A stretch of DNA of 64,000 bases from Lycocorax pyrrhopterus obiensis (taxonomy: Eukaryota; Chordata; Aves; Passeriformes; Paradisaeidae). Shown in pieces: positions 37,201 through 47,790 of this stretch. The position numbers were made by a program, and so were the translations under genes. Position 1 is the stretch's first letter, and the number at the start of each line of letters is the position of its first letter. The notes beneath the pieces were generated by a model. The model ran no database searches. It had not been told where the DNA came from and saw only the letters and a list, made by a program, of their open reading frames with translations. The stretch covers positions 73,979,935-74,043,934 of the forward strand of contig JACSVZ010000014.1 in the NCBI GenBank assembly GCA_014706295.1, read 5' to 3'.

Positions 37201-39400
37201 AGCCCCCATAAAAAAAACCAAATCAAACTAATTCTTGGTTTGTTTACTTTGCAACATAGCCATAACGGGCCCCTCCTCTTAAAACATCCATGGGAGGATG
37301 CATTTAGACTGTGGGAAGCCCGGCTTACAACTGAGCAAGCTGTTCCGCTGATCACGGCGGCCCATAGGCAGAATCTCTGTTGTGCTTGATGCAGAAGTGA
37401 GGTGAAAACCTGCCCCTCCGGGCATCTCACTTGCCAGGCACCCAGGGCCATTGTCAAAGTCCGAGCCCAGTGACAAAGCGTGGACTTCAAGGGTACTATT
37501 TCATGAGGTCTCTGGCATACAGCTGTGAAGATTCAATTCCTGCTCTGTGCTCTGCCCAGGCCTCTGCAATCCCTAGGCACTCCATGGCACCTTCTATCTA
37601 GCAAAGGGATCAGCAATTTGGCCTTCTCCCCCCTTCCCCTGGCCCGGCCGCTCTGTATCCGCAGACACCCCAGAGCACCTCAGGGTGTCTTTTTCCTCCG
37701 CTGTGCATCCTGGTCACACAAGCAGCCCGCATCCCACCGCTACCACTACATCCGAACAAGCACATTTCCTTCCGAGGAGCTGCCGGGGTGCCCCACGGGC
37801 CGCAGGGCTCCAGCTCTGCTGCGGATGGTGCCTTGTGCCACGCTCTTGCCCCGGCTTTGAACGAGCAGCCGTTATGCAGAGGCTGGGGAAGCCCGAGCTG
37901 CTTGGGCCTCTGATGGCCCGAGCATCCTGCTGTGCTCCCGGGAGGCCAGGCCCTAGCTCTACCACGTCACTACAGTAATCTCAGAGGATACGGTGGGGTT
38001 TCTCAGGGAGCTCTCAGGAAGAGGTAGAAGCCAGTGTCCGGTGTGGCTTGGCCTCCCTCGGATCCTGGCTCATTTTCAGCTGTGTATGTAAGCATTTGAC
38101 CAGGCAGACGGTTCTGCCACGTTGACTTTTAAAACAGTGTCTTTTTAACTATCAAAGTAACCACACTCGACAGCAGTGAAAGTGATCGAGAGAGGAGACC
38201 GAAGTGTTCATTGCGGCCCTGAGACCTTCCACACTGGGCTGATGGAACGGGTTTGGGCTATTCACGCTAAGATAAACTAGGTTAGCCTTCTGCTTCAACA
38301 CAGGTTTATATCCAAAACCAAGCAGTCCCCAGTCAGTATGGTTGCAGACTGGAGAAAAAGAGTCCTAGGGGCCAGCAAGGGGAGCAGCCCTCCGGGTACC
38401 AGACAGAAAAGCTCTGTGCAGGTCTTTTAGAAAAGCACCCAGTCATGGTGCTGGCAGTGACTCTCTCTGCGGAATACACCAGAGAAAGACCCCTGGGAAT
38501 ATACTGACAAGGACGCCCGCCAACTGGCAACACATCTGAGGCAGAAGTTAGTGGTAGGTGAGGGGAAAGAAAAATAGTTATGAATATTGGCTGAAAAAGA
38601 GAAGTCTCTCAGCATTTCCTGCCTTCCTCTCATGCTCTCAAAAATAAAGCCTGCTGCTTTTGTCAGCTGTGCCACCTCGGCTCTGGCTTCCCTCTGTACT
38701 GACTAGACAGGGCAGGGGGATGGAGCACTGACAGGACGGTCAGCATCTCCCCGTGTTCATCTCTAGCTGCGAGATCATCGTCTGGCGGGACAGCGCACTT
38801 CCTCCGTGTGGACCAGTGCTGACGGGATGCCTCCAATCCCTGCTCTCCTCTTTCAAACCTCTTTTTCTGATGGCTTTCCATGCACAGATCCCTAAAGATC
38901 AGTGAGGATATTCGAGTATACTACCTAAGTGCTCTCAACTTCACAGGACTGCCCACCTACCACCTTTTAAATTGCTTCAGTCTAATTAGCATCCCCATCT
39001 CAGAGCTGACTTTTTTCTCTGGTAACACACTGGGCCAGGATCGCTGATAGATCTCCTCTGCCTTGAATTTAAAACGACAGACATCGGAGGAAAAGGAGTC
39101 TGTAGTGCTGCAGAGGAACACTGGCTATTTCCAAATCAGTAACACCCTGTGCCGCACCTTCCCTTTCCCCCCCTCCCCCCTTCCCCCCAATGCTGCCAAA
39201 CCGGATTGAATTGGTAGAATTTGTAACAGCGCTCCCCCTGTCCCGTGTTTAGTGTCGATGTGTTTTACAGAAATATGAGAAAATGCAGATAACTGTAAAG
39301 GTGGTGCAGGTCTTTGGATGCTCCCTGCAACCCTGTGCCCCTCCAACCCCCTCAAATACGGGGAGAGGAGACAGCCCTAGGAGCAGCGCAGGCCAGTACC
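34223..39400. other. Intergenic, upstream of the PAX5 CpG domain; no gene recognised
   Basis: Unique sequence with no supported exon. An octamer motif ATGCAAAT lies at 34576-34583. CpG content rises from about 37.4 kb toward PAX5. Distal PAX5 control elements could lie here, but nothing in the sequence alone proves it. Confidence 0.55.
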
Positions 39401-39551
39401 TGGGGAAGCGAGGCGCTCTGCTCCGGCCGCTCCAGATGTGTTGGGTGACAGGTGTTAGGCCAAGCCCCGCGCAGTCTCGGGCGTTGCAGGACGAATGTGA
39501 GCGCTGTAGAGTGGGAGGGCAACACTTCACGTCCTAACGTTATGCATCTGA

Positions 39552-39607
39552 TATAAAAGGACAAAAGGCTGGCCCGGGTTCGCGATCCCCTCTCTTCATT
39601 GAGGGCA
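39552..39607 (+). promoter_or_regulatory. TATA box followed by a possible short first exon and donor
   Basis: TATAAAAG at 39552-39559 is preceded by ATGCAT (39542-39547). About 25-30 nt downstream a start could fall near 39585. A donor-like GGCAG|GTAACA follows at 39607/39608. The site is at the outer shore of the PAX5 CpG domain, 2.9 kb upstream of the exon 1A ATG. It might be an additional upstream PAX5 promoter or a non-coding RNA start. No transcript evidence is available. Confidence 0.35.
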
Positions 39608-42211
39608 GGTAACAACTGTCCTTGGAAAACTCCAAACGCAGATTTCTGCTGCGCCACGTTTCTTTTCTCTTCACTGTCGTTTTACCCTTCCGTGTTCAGA
39701 AAGCACAACATCACTCCAAAGCGTGGTCCGGGACATGCCAAGGTCGGGGGCCCTCGGCTGCGGCCGCAGCATCGAGGTGGTCTGGCCCCGAGACCCCCTT
39801 CCCCGGGGATTTCTGCCACGGCAGGACTCTCTGTCCCCTCAGATGCTGCTCTGCTGAGAGTGGAGGCATTTTTCAGGGACCGTCCTGGGGGGATCCTGGC
39901 AGCCCCCAACCCTGCCGGCTCCCGAGGCACTGGCCCTGCGTGGAGACAGCAGCGGCTTCTTCTAGGCGTCCGTGAGGCGCCGGTTCTCGCACCGGGCCTT
40001 AAATCCCACCCCCGGTCACGGCACCGCGGGGGTCGGTGCTAGGGCGCGGTGGAGTCCCTCAGCCGCGCGCCGGGGGACACCGAGCGGAGAGCAGAGGGGG
40101 TCCCAGCCCTCCTCCGTTGGCGGGGGGCGAGGAGGGCCGCTCCCCGCCGAAGCCCCCGCGTTGTTTTCGTTAACGCGGCAGCGGGGATGGCCGAGCGGGA
40201 TCGGGGGAGTCCGCGCGGTCCCGGCACGCGGCACCGTGGCTGGGGACGGCTCCTTCTTCCCCAGCCCGCAGAGCCCCGCACCCCGCAGAGCTGCTCACCC
40301 CGCGGGCCCACGCGGGTCGGTGCCCGCGCGTCTCCGCAGCCACGGCCGCGCTGGCACACGCGTGGGGCCTGGCCGGCCCCCTGCGGCTCCGCCGCCGCCT
40401 CCCCATGCTCTCTCTCAGGCCGGGTCGAGCGGCGGGAGGGGAGGGGGGAGCCCCGCGGCCTGTTTTTAGGACAAGAAAATGTTTTTCGTTCCCTTCCCTG
40501 CGTGAGGTCAGAGGAGCGCTCCCGGGCTGCTCGCGTTGCCGAGGCCGGCTCGGCCGGGAAAGGCGAGGCGAGCGCCTGAAGGGACGAGACGGGACTAGGG
40601 GTCTGCCGTGCATTTGCGCTGCTTCTGTGGGGGCACTTCCCCCAGGGAAGAACCCCCTACCCGAGAGCGGCGGGAGGCGCGGCAGGTCGCGTCTCAGGGA
40701 GAGCCGGTGGAGAGCTCCGGCGACGCTATTTCTGTGTAAGAAAATGAGAGCGAAGAGAGGTTGGTGGGAAGGGAAGCAAAAGGGAGAGAGGCCACAGTCG
40801 GCCTCGATTTCGGAGCCGGGCGGCCGGGGGTCCCGTAGGGCCGGGCCCGGCCCAGCCGCGGAACCCCGCGAGGCCTCCGGTCTTAGGATGCGACTGCGTC
40901 GAAGGCGGAGGGATGGCCGGGAGGGAAAAGATAGAGTTTGGAAACACAGTTGTGTCCAATGTCAGCTCCCAGTAAGGGGCCGGCGTGGCGGGGGTGGCGA
41001 GGCTGTGCCTGGCGAGGCAGCCGAGAGAGAGCCCCTTCGTTGGCCTCGCGTCTTTATACCGGGCACATACCCCGTCCCGGCAGCTCCCGCCCCGAACGGG
41101 GCTCCCTGGGCCGCTCTGCTCACGGGCAGCGGCGGCGTCCCCCACTCCCAAACCCCGGTACCCGCTGCTCGATATCACGGCGCGGCGGCGGCCGTGGGGC
41201 ACAGGGGGAAGCTCGGGCAGGAGAGCAGAGCAGAGCCCACCTGCGACCACGCCAGCGGATCGGTTTCGTGTCTCGGCGGGTTCCGTGGGAGAGGGGCCGC
41301 GGGCCGTGAGAGTGCGCGGGTGCGTGGCCGCAGGCGCCGGTGGGCGCGGGGAGCGGGACCGCCCGCCGGGCGCGGAGCCGAGATTTGTTTTGGCCTTTGG
41401 GAAGGGCCGTTATTTCCCGCTTCCCCCCTCAGTCGTTTTGCTGAAAAATAAACCAATAAACCTGGAAGAGGTCGAAGTCTCGTGATTTTTCCCTTTCCCT
41501 CTTCCCACCCTCACCCGCTACCGTGGGTCTGCATCCGCCATGTGAATGGGAGGTACGGGGGGAGGAAGGCCGAGTGAAGCCCCCCGGGCCGGGAAAATCC
41601 TGCTCAGGCCCCCCGCGCCTCCACTGGGCCGCAGTTCTCCGGTCCCCGCCGCAGTCCAGGGACTGTCCCTCGTCGAGGGGCGCGGGACAGGAAAGGGCAG
41701 GGCAGGCCCGGAGGGATGCGGGCGCGGGGGTCTCTCCGCCACCCCCCAGGCGTCCGCAGACGGCTCCCTGTCCCGCCCCTGCGGCGGCCCGGCCTGGCGG
41801 GGAGCGCGGCCCCGGGGGCGGCAGCGTCACTCCCGGCCCGGGAAGGGGAAGTCGGTCTGCTGAAAAGTTGGTGACAGGTTGGGGCAGCGGAGGCAGAGCG
41901 GGCAGGTGCCGCCGCCGCTGCCGGGGCGGCGGAGCGCTCGGGGGGGGCAGCCGGCTGCGAGCAAACTTTGATTCCTGCTACAGCACATGTCAGAGTTTTC
42001 CTGGGTTTTGGCTGCGTCTGGGGACATCTTGTGATGTTTTAGAGAACAGGACATGATCTCACATGGCGAGGAGCTCTTTAGTTTCTTAATCATTTCACGG
42101 TTCCTTCAGAGGCTTTTTTCCACCTAAAACGTTTAGTTTCAGCTCAGTGATCAGCTGCAAAAGCTCGGCGGGGAGCGGAAGAGTTGAATTATTCCAACCT
42201 GAGAGAGCCCC

Positions 42212-42412
42212 TCACAAAAAAAAAAAAAGGAAAGGAAAAAAAGAGAGAAAAGAAAGAAGGGGGAAAAGAAAAGAAAGAAGAGAAAAGAGAAGAGAAGAAA
42301 AGAAAAAAAAAGAGAAAGAAGGAAAAGAAAAACGGAAAATACAAGAAAAGAGAAAAGAACACCAAGCAACAAAAGGAAAAGAAAAAAAAAAGAGGGAAAA
42401 GGAAGAGGTTGC
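42212..42412 (+). repeat. 200-bp purine (A/G) tract just upstream of exon 1A coding sequence
   Basis: On the plus strand this stretch is almost pure A and G (AAAAGG, GAAAAG and GAGAAAAG units), with only a few C or T after about 42330. It ends about 57 nt before the exon 1A ATG, so it is either 5' UTR or core promoter. It can form a triplex or R-loop when transcribed. It produces spurious lysine-rich and phenylalanine-rich open frames. Confidence 0.95.
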
Positions 42413-42468
42413 AATACGACTTGGAAACTTTTTCTTGCCTCCGTTTCCCCAAGTCCTGAAGAGCCGGA

Positions 42469-42514
42469 ATGGAGCTGGAGAAAACCTACGCGACACCCCG
42501 AGCCGGCCGCACAG
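42469..42514 (+). CDS. PAX5: PAX5 alternative first coding exon 1A
   Basis: Encodes MELEKTYATPRAGRT plus the first base of a Gly codon. This matches the N-terminus of the exon 1A isoform of vertebrate PAX5 (MDLEKNYPTPRTSRT in human) in length, spacing and phase. The ATG has G at -3 and +4. The exon ends ACAG|GTGGGA in phase 1, and joining it to exon 2 at 49418 restores Gly-His-Gly-Gly-Val-Asn-Gln, the start of the paired domain. In mammals this exon is transcribed from the distal, B-lineage promoter. Five of 15 residues differ from human, all outside the DNA-binding domain. The 5' end of the exon is not defined; no TATA box is seen in the 300 bp upstream. Confidence 0.92.
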
Positions 42515-44114
42515 GTGGGACTCGGGCCAGGGGCTGCGGGGAGCCCGGTGGCTCCGCGGACAAGGGGGGCGCCGACGTGAGGGGGGACGCGAGGCAGAAC
42601 CGGGCGGGGTGGCACCAACTCCCCGCGACGCCGTCGGGGCGGCAAGGCGGGCTGCCGAGACCTCCGAATTCCGTGGAGTGGCCGCCCTGGTGTCCGTTTG
42701 CCCCGCGGCTGGGGTCAGGTGGGCAATAGAACAGGGACCGGGGATTGGCGAGAGGCTGCGGGAGCCCCATCACGGCGTCCCTGCGAGTAGCGCGGCGGCG
42801 GCGCGGGCGGTGGAGGGCGCGGAGGTGGCCTGGCGGCTCGGTGGCGGAATGCAATTTCGAAGCGATCGATGGGGCCTTTTATTAGTTAAATCGCCTGAAT
42901 AATCGTTTAATCGATAAAGCATTTCATGGCGCAGCGGAGGCGGTCGGGAGCGGGAGTGGCCGCAGGGGCAGCAGCACCGACAGCGCTGCCTGGGCTGGGC
43001 AGGATGGCGAGGACGGGCCGAGGGCTCCGGGACAGAGCGCTCCAAAGCCTCTGCCGCCTCTGGCCCATGTGGAGCGTTGGGCCGAGGGGTCTTCACCTCA
43101 GTACCGGGTGAGCAAGAAGAAGGAGAAGGAGAACGGGGTGTCATGGCAGGGATGGAGGCCGGCCAGGATGTGAGGCGGCCCAGCCTGCCCGCCATCCCCG
43201 ACGGCTGCCCCGAGACGAGGTGCCGAGCGGCAGCAGAAGGCGGCCCTCCCGACGGCTCGGCTGCGGGGCTGCGCAGGGATCGGCCCTCGCCGTTCTCCGG
43301 CCCGACTCTGCGTGCCGACTCCTCGGTGGCGGCTCGGCCGCGCCTGGCAGTTTCGACTTCAACGAAAACTCGGCCCGCGCCCACCCGTCCGCAGCGGACG
43401 CCGGCCCCGCGCTGCCGAAGGGGGTGCCGGGGCACAGCCCCGCTGCCGCCGAGACCTAAAGGGTTCAGCGGGGCCGGAGGGTCTCGCCCCAGGACGGCGG
43501 GTTAAGCTCCCCTGCACCCCCGTCCCGACGAAGATCCCCGTGGGGGGACATGCCGGCGGCCGGGCCGAGGGCGAGGACGTTGGTTCAGCGGGCCTCTGCC
43601 ACGCCGCCAGGTCACCCGCGGCGGGGCTGTGTGAGGCGAGGGAGACTATCCGGGCCTCCTCGCCGAGTCAGGGGTCTCGGCCGGGGCAGCACCGCCGAGG
43701 GGCAGGACCCGCGGGCGCGGCGGCCTGAGTGGAAACCCGCTGCCTCTAGAAGCGGCGGCGGCCAAGTCCTGGCGCGACCGCGGGCAGCGCGAGCAGGCGA
43801 ACACCCTCCCTGACCGCAGCCTCGGTCCGCGCCCCCACGCGCCCGCACCCACGGCCCGGGTTCCCGGGGGCACCGGGGACCCACGGTCCCCACATGCGCC
43901 GTCCGGGCGTCGGGGAGACCAACGGCCACGGGGAGCTGCGTCGGGCCGTAGGCTGACACACGCCCACAGGACGGGCCGTTCGACCGTCGGGCGCCCTGCG
44001 GCCCCAGCCCCCGGGGCCTCCAGCCCCGACGGGGACCCACCCACGCGTTCGGTCACGAGTGGCTGAACCCCCGGACCCACCCGCGGGGGCGCGCGGCCAC
44101 GCCCCCCGCTCTTT

Positions 44115-44194
44115 ATTGGCTCGCGGCCCGCCAATAGGCAGCGCCGCCGCTCGGCGGCCAATGCGGGACGCCAGCAAGTTAACTTTGCGATTGG
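44115..44194 (+). promoter_or_regulatory. PAX5: Cluster of four CCAAT boxes in the 1B promoter island
   Basis: Four CCAAT/ATTGG pentamers sit within 80 bp: ATTGG 44115-44119, CCAAT 44131-44135, CCAAT 44158-44162 and ATTGG 44190-44194. They are embedded in very GC-rich sequence with a GTTAAC motif between the last two. This arrangement is typical of NF-Y-bound, TATA-less promoters. It lies about 1.2 kb upstream of the exon 1B ATG, so it could drive a 1B transcript with a long 5' UTR, an additional transcript, or an antisense one. Confidence 0.6.
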
Positions 44195-45123
44195 CCGCGG
44201 CGCTGAGTGACGGGCTGGCCCCGCCCCCGCCGCTGTCCGCCCGCGCGGTGCTGAAGCGCCGCCCGCCACCCCTTCCGCGCGCGCTGCGAGGCCCGCGCGG
44301 GGCTGCGGGGCGGGGTCGGTCCCGGGGCGGCCCCGACGGACCCCCCCGCCGCCCTCCCCTGGCCCCGCCCCGCGGCCCCGCGCCCCCCGCCCCCGCCGCC
44401 CGCCACAACCCCCGCCGCCCGCCGCCGGCCGGCAGCGCGCCGGGCGCACCGCCCGAGCCAGCCAGGCGCCGCCGCCGCCCCGGCGGCCGACGGCGGGCGG
44501 AGGGGAGGGAGGGAGAGAGGGGAGGGGGCGCCGCGGCCCCGGCGGGCGGGCAGCGATGGTCGCGCCGCGCCGGCGCCCCAGGTCGGACGGCGGCCGCTGA
44601 CGGGGCGGCCCGGTCCCGCGGGGCCGCGGCGAGTCCGGCCCCCACCCCGTTCCCCGCCCTCTCGCACACCTTCCCCCGCCGCTCCCCTCGCCCACCGCCG
44701 CCGCCCCGCCCGGCGCCGCGAGTTGCTGCGAGCGGCGCGGCGGGGGGCGGCACAGGCGGAGCGCGCCACCGCCCCGGGACCGAGCCCCGCGGACGGGGCG
44801 CCCGCCCCCGCCGCCGCCCGCCTCGGCCGCCGCCGCCGCGCAGCCGCCGGCACCACCAGCACAAAGAGCCGTCGGGCGGGCAGCGCTGGGCTCCGGCCCG
44901 CCGGACAGAGGCGCTCGCCCCTCTCCGCGCCCAGTAACGCCCCAGAGCCGGGCCGTGGGTGCTGCGCATCGGCGGCCGCCCGGGGAGCGGCTGAGGCCGG
45001 GCGCTCAGCCCGGGGCGGCCGCTCCGCGCGCCCCCGACGGAGCCTCCGGAGGCTGCGAGCGGCGCGGGAGCCGCGTTCTGCCAGCGCTCTCGGATACCGC
45101 GACCCGTCTCGAGGCGGGACTCT

Positions 45124-45305
45124 TCGCTTTTTTGGGGGTTTTGTTCTATTTTATTTTTCATCTTTTTTGGTTATTTTTTCCCTTTTTCTGGTTTTTTTTT
45201 GTTCTTGTTTTGTTTGGGGTTTCTTTTGTTGTTTTTGGTTTTTTGTTGTGGTTTGGTTTTGTGGGTTTGTTTGGGTTTTTTTATTTGTTTGTTTGGTTCT
45301 GGTCG
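45124..45305 (+). repeat. 180-bp T/G-rich tract upstream of exon 1B
   Basis: An abrupt switch from CpG-rich DNA to a plus strand made almost only of T and G (TTTTTTGGGGG, TTTGTTTGGG and GTTTTTT units), with a few C and almost no A. It ends about 104 nt before the exon 1B ATG and returns abruptly to GC-rich sequence. If transcribed it would lie in the 5' UTR as a U/G-rich segment. Confidence 0.9.
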
Positions 45306-45408
45306 GTCTCTGTCCTTTTTCGCGGGCTCCCTCCCCGAGCCCGAAACCCGAGCGCTGCCGGCGAATCGAGATCAGCTCGGCGAGGTCGCCCGGCCCCGGA
45401 CCGCTCCG

Positions 45409-45451
45409 ATGGAAATACACTGTAAGCACGACCCGTTCGCAGCGATGCACA
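45409..45451 (+). CDS. PAX5: PAX5 alternative first coding exon 1B
   Basis: Encodes MEIHCKHDPFAAMH plus the first base of an Arg codon, and ends CACA|GTAAGT with a consensus donor in phase 1. Joined to exon 2 it gives ...AAMH-R-HGGVNQ, the exon 1B isoform start of PAX5. This N-terminus resembles that of the paralogue PAX2 (MDMHCKADPFSAMH), showing that 1B is the ancestral PAX2/5/8 first exon and 1A the PAX5-specific one. The ATG context is weaker than for 1A (C at -3, G at +4). In mammals the 1B promoter is TATA-less and active in B cells, the midbrain-hindbrain region and testis. The exon's 5' end is undefined. Confidence 0.92.
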
Positions 45452-45678
45452 GTAAGTGGCTGCCCTTCAACTTGTCTGAGCGGCCGCGACGGTCTCCGCG
45501 CGATCGTCTCCCTCCCCTGGCCGTGTCGCGTTGCCCGCCGACGTTTTCCCCACCGGGAAGATCGGTGTGACGGTGGACGGCCGGCGGAGTGGTGCTGGGG
45601 GAGCGAGCTGGTCCAGCGGCTGTTTTCCCGTAGAGAAAGAGCCGATGTCAATGCGTATCTGTACAGATGGATACATAA

Positions 45679-45696
45679 ACACGTCTCTAGACGTGT
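45679..45696. repeat. Short perfect inverted repeat (8-bp arms)
   Basis: ACACGTCT-CT-AGACGTGT: perfect 8-bp arms around a 2-bp centre, about 230 bp downstream of exon 1B. It sits in a 130-bp stretch rich in self-complementary tetramers (GTAC, CATATG, TACGTA, CGCGCG). Confidence 0.7.
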
Positions 45697-46598
45697 GTAC
45701 GGCCATCAGTACATATGGACGCGCGCTTATGTACGTAGATGAGTACATAGATGTTACATATATGTGCATATGTTTATTTTTCCCCCTAAATCAAATATCC
45801 GGGAAAAAAGCCGCCAGGTATTTCCGACGAACGGAAAAGTTTGCCGCTCGATATTCTTTCTCTTTTTCAACATTTTGAAATTCGTTAATTGGAAATAAAG
45901 AAAAAAAAAACAAAAAACCCCAACCCAGCAACTAAAACGCCTTAAAGAAACAAACAAATAGAACCCCGCCAAAAACACGAAACGAATTGAACTAATGCGA
46001 AAGGCGAGGAGCGGGGCTAGAGGGAAGATTTTTGTCTTTTTAAATCCTGAAGAATGGCGTCACGATCGCGGCGTGGGGCGGCTGAGCGGGGAGCCGGTGA
46101 AGTTAACAGGTCGTGCGCGGTGGGCTCGCCCGAGATTTGTTGTGCTTGAGAGGTCGGGGAAGACTTATCCATTAGCGCAGTGTTATGTGAAATGACATTT
46201 TCTCTCACGGTGAGTTAAACGCTGCATTACGGGGAGAGATTGCGAGGGAATTTAAGGTAGAACTAATCTCATTTCCCGGTGCACCGCAGCCTTTCGACTC
46301 AAAGAAATTTGTTTGCAAAATAAACCACCGAGCGCCGGGACTGGAGATTCCCTTCCTCTCTCCCTTGTCCTCTCCGCTCTTCCCGTTCATCTGCCCATTT
46401 CCCGCCGCTCGGTTTCTGGGGTTGTCCAGAGCTGGGACGGTGGCCGGTGACGGGCTCTGCCGCCCCCATGAAAGCGGACTTTCCGTCTCGCGGCAATGCA
46501 GCGTTCGACCCCCGCCTTTATTTCTCTCCCGGCATTGAACCAAATCACGTTTTTTCAAAGGCGAACTTTAAGGTCGGAAAGCCCGCTGCGCGCGATGC

Positions 46599-46620
46599 GG
46601 GGGCGGGGTGGGGGGGTGGG
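46599..46620 (+). other. Potential G-quadruplex motif
   Basis: Four or more runs of three or more G, separated by one-base spacers, on the plus strand (GGGGGCGGGGTGGGG, continuing through GGGTGGG) in PAX5 intron 1 downstream of exon 1B. On the coding strand it could form a quadruplex in DNA or nascent RNA. Confidence 0.6.
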
Positions 46621-47790
46621 CGCGGAATCCCCCGCCACCGGAGCGCCCCTTGCCCCGGGTGGCGGGCGGACACGCAGCCCACAGAGGACGGGATCCCCGC
46701 GTGGGGCCGGATACCCCAGGCAGGAGCAGCCGCGGCGGCTTTCAGTGGCGCCTGCTCTCTTTCGCGGCTGCGGAAAATTGATGTCTTCCTCAGGAATTTC
46801 GGGGCAAACAGAAGGAATAAAACCAAAACGTCGGTGCCTTTTCTCCGGTTCCGACCGCGGCCGGGAAGCCTCCGGTGCTATTCGCTGCCAAACGATCTCC
46901 GGACCCGCGACTCCTCGGGGGCGTGAGGGTGGACGTTGTATCGGGACCCCCATACAAAAAGGCGGAGGAGGACGGGGGAGCCGGCGGCAGCGGGAGGAGC
47001 GGGTTGGCAGCACGGCCACGGGGAACGGTGGCCGGGGCAGGGGCGGTCCTGAGCGAGATTTCGGTCCCTTCTGGGGCCGACACGGTCCCCGCTTCTTCCT
47101 CGTCCCGCGTGGGCATAGCCGCTGGCTGCCGCCGTCCAGGGCCGCGAGGACGACGAGGCGGGCTGGGGATAGTCGGAGCTGCCCCGACCCGGGCCGGCGG
47201 CTACCCAGGACGGCCTCCCTTCGCCTTCTCCCAGGACGCCTCACTCCTCGCCCGCCCCGGCTGCTCCATGGCTCTGGGTTAGGACCGCGGCCCCCTCGTC
47301 GGGGCTCCCCCCTCCCGAAATAGCCCACGAGTCTCCACCCGTCTCCGCTCCCTGCGGAGGCCCCAGGCTGCGGGCAGGGGCACGGGGTGCGGCGGCTGCC
47401 TCATCCCCACACCGAGCCGCGGACTCAGCTCGATGCCCCCACAGCTCCAGCAACCCCTGGCCCGACGGGGCCCCCTGTCCGCAGCCGCCCGGGAGCGCGA
47501 CCCCGGCAGAGAGGCCCCGGTGGGCAGGAGCCAGGCTCGGCACCGGTGCCGCTGCCCAGGGCTGTGGCAGGTTTGGAGGAAGGGACGGCCGTGGCCCCAG
47601 CCTTTGTTTCCGGCGCCTGAAGGGTCGACGCTCCCGGCCTGGGCAGGCCCGGTTCCCACTGGCCTCCGGGGGACTGGGGACAGGCTCCGGGGGTAGAGTC
47701 GGCCCCCTCCCTGAGGAAACGCATGTCTTAATGATGCCTTCTCTGCCCTTTTCTTCCTATTCTTTCCCTTTATTTTCATCTCTTTTTATC

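Larger units (their letters stand above)
39400..47780 (+). promoter_or_regulatory. PAX5: Broad CpG-rich promoter domain of PAX5
   Basis: More than 8 kb of strongly GC- and CpG-rich DNA surrounds both alternative first exons, with its peak at about 43.0-45.1 kb. Such broad islands are typical of developmental transcription-factor genes controlled by Polycomb and Trithorax systems. It contains a TATA box (39552), a purine tract (42212-42412), exon 1A, a CCAAT cluster (44115-44194), a T/G tract (45124-45305), exon 1B and a G-rich quadruplex motif (46599-46620). In mouse and human, the distal (1A) promoter is B-lineage specific and the proximal (1B) promoter also serves the brain and testis; use of both here is inferred. 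Confidence 0.85.

Noticed and set aside
40636..40650. EBF1-like site (CCCCCAGGGA) in the PAX5 upstream island
   Set aside because: Nine of ten positions match, but near-matches are expected by chance in such C/G-rich sequence, so it is not listed as a feature.
40405..41451. 348-codon plus-strand frame
   Set aside because: Low-complexity R/G/A/P composition in the CpG island, overlapped by equally long frames on both strands; no recognisable protein.
42147..42902. 251-codon lysine-rich frame spanning the purine tract
   Set aside because: It is the translation of the A/G tract run through the exon 1A region in a different frame from MELEKTY. The real coding part is only 42469-42514.
43646..45161. 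Long open frames of 292-471 codons on both strands in the PAX5 CpG domain
   Set aside because: They overlap each other in several frames and are made almost only of G, P, A and R. This is what very GC-rich DNA without stop codons gives. No domain or homology is visible, and they lie around the known exon 1B promoter.
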